A DNA stretch of 64,000 nucleotides, taken from Eremophila alpestris peregrina. Taxonomy: Eukaryota > Chordata > Aves > Passeriformes > Alaudidae. The stretch spans positions 372,001 to 436,000 of the forward strand of contig WMCF01000006.1 of assembly GCA_009792885.1 (NCBI GenBank), in the 5' to 3' direction. Position 1 is the stretch's first letter. Every line of letters begins with the position of its first letter. The translations under genes were made by a program, and so were the position numbers. The notes under the pieces were generated by a model. It was not told the DNA's origin, searched no databases, and saw only the letters and a program-made list of their open reading frames with translations. Positions 55,301 through 61,300 of this stretch are shown piece by piece.

Positions 55301-58300
55301 ATGTGGTAGAACAGTTCATGCAAAAGGCTCAGAAAAATAAGATTAAAGTAAAATCAAAAAACACCTTTTTGTTTTTAGGTGACTATATATTAAGCCATGG
55401 TTTCTGCAAGATAGAATAAACAGCTTAAAACAACAAAATCTTTTAATCTGACAAACACATATCTAAGTCCAAAGTGTTATCTGCCAAAACCAAAGTTCTT
55501 TACATTTAAATGCAACAGAGCACATGATGCATACCTTCAAAGATGCTACTGCCCAGACTCGGTCCTGCTCTATCCAAGAGGGAATCTGGTCCCGAGCGCT
55601 TCTTTGTGAATCCTTGTGGAAGCAAGGTACATCACACATGTAAGTTACACAGATTTTTATGAAACACTTTATTCAGTAATAAGATTGTGAAACCCATGTA
55701 TTTTAATAGAAACATTCACAACAGCAATCGTTCTGTGGTCTGCTAAGTTCATACATGGCATAATGAAAAAGCTACCAAAATATTTAAATATGAGACACAC
55801 TGTTCACATTAACACTTGCTTAGCTGCTTGAGCCTGAAAATATTCTACCATTTAGAGTATCCTTATGACACACTCAATTCTAAGTAATTTTTTACTAAAA
55901 ACAAGTGACACAAATGATTGGCTATCTGCATAGGCACTCTGAGAAACTGACTTCAAAAAACAACTCCATTGCATATATTTACAGTCATGAAGATGGCTCT
56001 TCACACAGAGGGCAAAACACCCCTTCTGAACATCTCTGCATTGGTAAATTGGCCACAGCTCTATTCTGAGGATGAACAACACTGCTTAAGATGCAGTGCA
56101 ATTTCTGTGTTCACTATATTATCTGCTATTAGAAGATCTTACAGATCTTGAAGGACACATGCACAATCTTTCCAAATTCTATGGATTGTGTGTTAGGTGG
56201 GATAGAGGTAAGACTGGTATTAAATTCCACTATACAGTCAGATCTCACATTCCTTGAAAATGGCCTACAGCAAGACATACTTGACAATCACTCAGTTTAC
56301 AGACATTTAATTGAATTACAATGACTCCAGAGAGATGGAGGGGGACTTCTCCAGTCACACTGAAATGCAAAGTAGCTGAGCTATCTAATGGCTAGAGAAA
56401 CTGGATTTCAAGGATCATTTTAGCAACCAGCTGCCTGAGAAAACCTGAGTAATACAATCTATTTTAAATTACTTGCCACTTCTACCAGTATGCATGGGAA
56501 AACAGTTGCTCTCATGAATATTCTAAAATCATGGTACTCATGATACCACTCAATGTACAAGATACCCTGATAGATATATAAACCAGGCTATTGGTTAAAA
56601 GCAATCATGAATAATGAAAAATGTAGCTGAGCCTGAAAGAGTAAAAGAGCAGACAAACAAAACAGAAGGCAAAGTCTGAGTTCATGATTCCTGATTGTGC
56701 TGGTGCTTCCTAAACATGTCTTTCAAAACCTCTGTCAAAATATCTGGCTCAAAGAGGGGCGATAATGGGCAAGATTATGGAAATCTTAGCTTTTTCTCTA
56801 CCCTTTTCTACTGGAATGTTATGTTAATAGTATACAGATTCAACAGAACTGAAAAGACACTTAATAAACTACAGCATGCTTGGTTGGGCATGCAAAGAAA
56901 GCTTCACAAGCTTACTCAGTTACCTAGGAAGACATATAAATACATCACCAGATGTGGAATCCTTGATACTGAGGAAAAAGGCAACTCAGAGCTAGCAAAA
57001 TGTGTGGACAATTTCATTAATCCATACAAAAAGTAAAACTCATACATGACTCTGGGAGAAGGAGGGATTCAGAAATACTGATTTTAGTTACAGAAGAGGG
57101 CTGAAAACCTCCTCAAACATGCACTTTCAAATTGTCATCCTGGTAACAGAAAAATAAAAGGAATACACAACAAAGGCAAAAAGTTATTCCAATTAGAAAA
57201 CTACTCGCCATGTTAAAAAATTTTTAATAAATTTATATCTATCTTTATATTACTATGTGAAAAGTTACTCTTTAATGCATGAATACAATTAATTAAACAA
57301 CATAGTAAGAATACAACTTTAACTTTTCAGGATTAAAGTAAATATTCCTTATTTCAAAATATGAAAATAAATGTAGCTTACTGATTTTCTGATGGTGTCT
57401 CCAATGATCACACCTGTAAAAGTCTCCCATTCCTGGGGGGAAAAAATGAACAACCCCTATAAGTCACAAGACACTTTTGAGAGCAAAGATTAATATGTAG
57501 TAGCATGTAGGCAGAGCAGGAAGATAAATGAAATCCCAGATTCTGAAAGAGTTCCAAGACATTTTTTAAATGCTAGGTGATGCTACCAGAATGTAACTCC
57601 TTTTGCAGAATCCAAGCTAAGTGGCTGCAGCACTTTACAAGAAAAAGAAGCAAAGGGGAAGTTCTATACTTTCTCAGCACCCCCAGTTCCTACCCAGACT
57701 GCCCATCTACAGACTATCAGGAAGCAACACATCCTGCCTGGTGGGGCATCAGCAGCCCACACAGAACAGGTAACTGCAGAAAGCATGATTGAATTTATGT
57801 GCGGTTAAAACTTTTACACTTCGAATATGTGTGCAGGAAGACAATTTAAAATCATTTTTAGACAAAGTAGAGAAGTATTTAAAACCACCAGAAATTATAT
57901 AAGCCTATGTAAGTATTTGAAGTGGCAAGAAACAGACCAAAATTTCTTCATAAGTACTGAAATTCTGTGTAATTAGTATCTATATTCTATGATAAAGTTT
58001 TTTTTATTAAAGACTATAGTAACCTTAGAAATTTAAAAGTCAATTGACTAAGAGTAATACTGCTGACAGAAACCCCAGCATAGTTTTTGGCACCAATCAG
58101 TCTCACTGAGTCTTGAAACAACTCCCTTCTTTCAGTTACAAACTGATGCTCATCTCCAAATTACACAGAAAATGCTTGTGCACACAAAATGCATGGAGTA
58201 TTTTTTGGTTGGTGCAATATTGTTATGAAGAAAAGAAGTACAATATATAGAGAATATAAAACTAACTCAGAAAAATCTATACATATTGATTCAGAAAGAG

Positions 58301-61300
58301 AATGTCCCTACTAAGAACCAAGGCATTCTATATAATATTGTTGAAACTGTACCATAAATTTCATTTCACTATGGAAAAAAATATTTAAGTGCAGAAGGTT
58401 CAAATCTTTTGGAACAGGGACTTAGAACACTAAATTCTCTGGCAGCACATTAAGCAACTCCTAGTCTCATCACATTAAAACCTTTAGAAGAAATAATAAA
58501 AAAACCAATGTTAGCGTCAGTTTCTTCAATATGTTTTGTCCAAGCACTCTTAACAAGTTAATTAAAATAACTTCTACCTTTCAGAGAAGCAAAAAAATTA
58601 TTTATATTATTTGCCTGATTTCTCTCCTGCGTATTCAGATACTGTAGAAATATGCATTACATATAACCTAGATTAAGCTAAGAGCTTCAATAGCTGATGG
58701 AAATGCATGCTAAACAATAGAGAACAACACATAGGGCTGTACTTTACAAACACTTAAGAAGCCAGCAATTAATTTTGACAGAAAACTGCTCTTTAGATGT
58801 TTAGAAGGTTGTTGCTTTCTTGACTTTAGAAACCCAAGAAAGATAAAGTAAGGTATTTTCAGAAGCTCAAATAAAATAATAAATATGAAATAGGGAACTT
58901 TGGATAATGAAGAGCAGCCAGGATATTCTTCTGCTAACAAGATGAGTTATTTTTATGAGGCCACATTGTTGCTGAAAAACTGAGATTTCACTTTGTCAAT
59001 CCATATGTCTACAATGAAGCTACTCCTTCATTGGAAGATTCCAACCAACTTTTTTTGAACTTTGTACCTTTAGCTCACATCTTTGATATAATCAAGTTCC
59101 TTTACTTCCTCCAAATGTAGTATCTGAATTTTACCTTTACCTCTATAATGGACTCTCCTCTATTAAACTGACTATCACTTGATGTCCCTTCTGGTCTCCA
59201 GCTTCTAGTACAGAAAGCCATACTTTTGTCTCTCCATTGTGTGGAGGTACTTAGGATAATTAAATGAGCCTCGACTCAGGATAATCAACCACGTTTAAGC
59301 AATTGTATTAAGTCAATTATGCATACTGTTTCACTGCAGGCAGCCTTTATACGATTAATCTGACTACACTACAGATAACTACAACTAAGTCCTACACTTA
59401 GTGACCAAAACTTTTTATCTACTTATTTACTCTATTAAGTTTGAGTAAAATACTTGGGGATTTTCTTCTTTAGCACTTACATTCTCTTGAAAAAGCTCAG
59501 GGTGCATGCCTCGTACAAAATGCAGAGCAAACATCAGCTGATCAGCCTGAAATAAAAGCAGTAAAAATGTATTCATACAGTCACGAAAAGTAATATTTCT
59601 GGTTCTTTTTTTAAAAGTAACATTTCTTTAAAAAAACACCATATATCCTCATGCAAAATTGCTACATACCTTTGCAAGTTAAGAGATAAAATTGAACACA
59701 AAGTGTGCTGTGGAGTGGAGGGCGAGGAGGCCCTTACTAGGAATTGGCATCGAGTTTTGCAAGGCACTGAAGTTCTCATTTTACTGATAAACATGAACAT
59801 CATATGACACTGAGAACAAACCACACCATTTAACTGTTTAATCTTCTCAGACAAGGTCTGCAGGCAAATTCTTATCACAACTGTATATTAGGATGCTCCC
59901 TGGATGATCTAGCACCCAAAATTCGAAGGAGACTTGTTTGGAAGAATGCTAAGCAGCCCAGACCAAACCTGCTTTGACAAATTGAAGAGGAAAGATGGGC
60001 CAGTTTGAGTGCCCAGGTAAATTTCTTGGCACCACTTCATTTAGCAGCATTCATGAAGCCTATGTACACATAAATAATAACCACAGACAGACAAAATCAT
60101 TCTTCTTGACTCTAACATGTTTCAAAGGGTATGAACTCATATCAGCTATACCATTTATGAAGACACTAGTAAAGCCTCAGTGTCACAGCAGTCTTTAAAA
60201 ATTTTCATGGATAAAAGGAAGAATTAGCAGTGAATTTTTGATGGTGTGAAGAGTTTATTTGTTCTCTCCATTGTTAGAACACATTAGTAAAATGGATGGA
60301 CCATTAGTCTGAAGCTGCACAGTTAACACATTTTCAGTATTTTCTAAACTCCAGTCTGATCACACTTAAAATCTTTCCTACTAGAATTCTCTTCTCTGAC
60401 TTGCATTTGAACTCTCTACTCTTTTCTTAGATATAAAAATCACTGCCTTCCATATTCACAAGATGTAATGATTTCGTGGAAGGCTTCACATACTCATGAC
60501 TTTAAAGACGAATATTAATTATTATGAGACTATTTAATGAGAATCCACTTGGACTTTGATAAACAAAACCCTTAGAAGAACTGCTACCCCTGTATCCTCA
60601 ACACAGCATTGCTAGACTGGGGGACAGGGGTAGGAGGTGGTGTAAAATTTTCAAGATCTCCCCATTCTCACAGATCAAACTACAGACCTGTGTGATTTTT
60701 ACTGCTAAACCATATTATTAGATCTACTATGCTTTCTTCAGCCTGGTACTGTGAGACAAACACCTCTTGTTATGACAGTTTAATGTGCAAGTAAAAATTA
60801 AAATTGAAAATGAAAGGCATAGCTTCCTCAGGTTTTTGGTAAGAAAGTAAGAAGTGAAAAGACACCTGATTGAAATAAAGAAGAAATACACCAAGAACAT
60901 TTTTGGAGGAAGAACAAGGAGCAGACAGAAACAAACAAGGTAGCAGTTAGACATTTAGGACAGGCCATGAAAAGAAAAAGGAGAGTATCACAATGTAGGA
61001 CTTTTAGAAACATAGAATCATCTAGGTTGGAAGAGAACTTTAGGATAACCAAGTCCAAACATCAACCTAATCATCCCACTTCTGTTTACGTAAAAAAAAA
61101 AACCAAACCAAAACACAAAAAACTCCCAAATAATCATACAAATCCTTATAGTTAGGAGTGCAAGAAATAAGAGCGAATGCAAAACAAGTGCTTAGAAGAC
61201 TGAGAAGCCCATGACTGCCTCTGAAGCCAGAATGAGGCAGAGAGGTAGAGCTCTGTGGAGAAATATGCATCAGCAATATTAATTTGGTCATATCCTGATT

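Noticed and set aside
56695..57036. 113-codon plus-strand open frame in an intron
   Set aside because: No recognised motif, not in DYNC2H1 orientation, and a length still compatible with chance in this amount of sequence.
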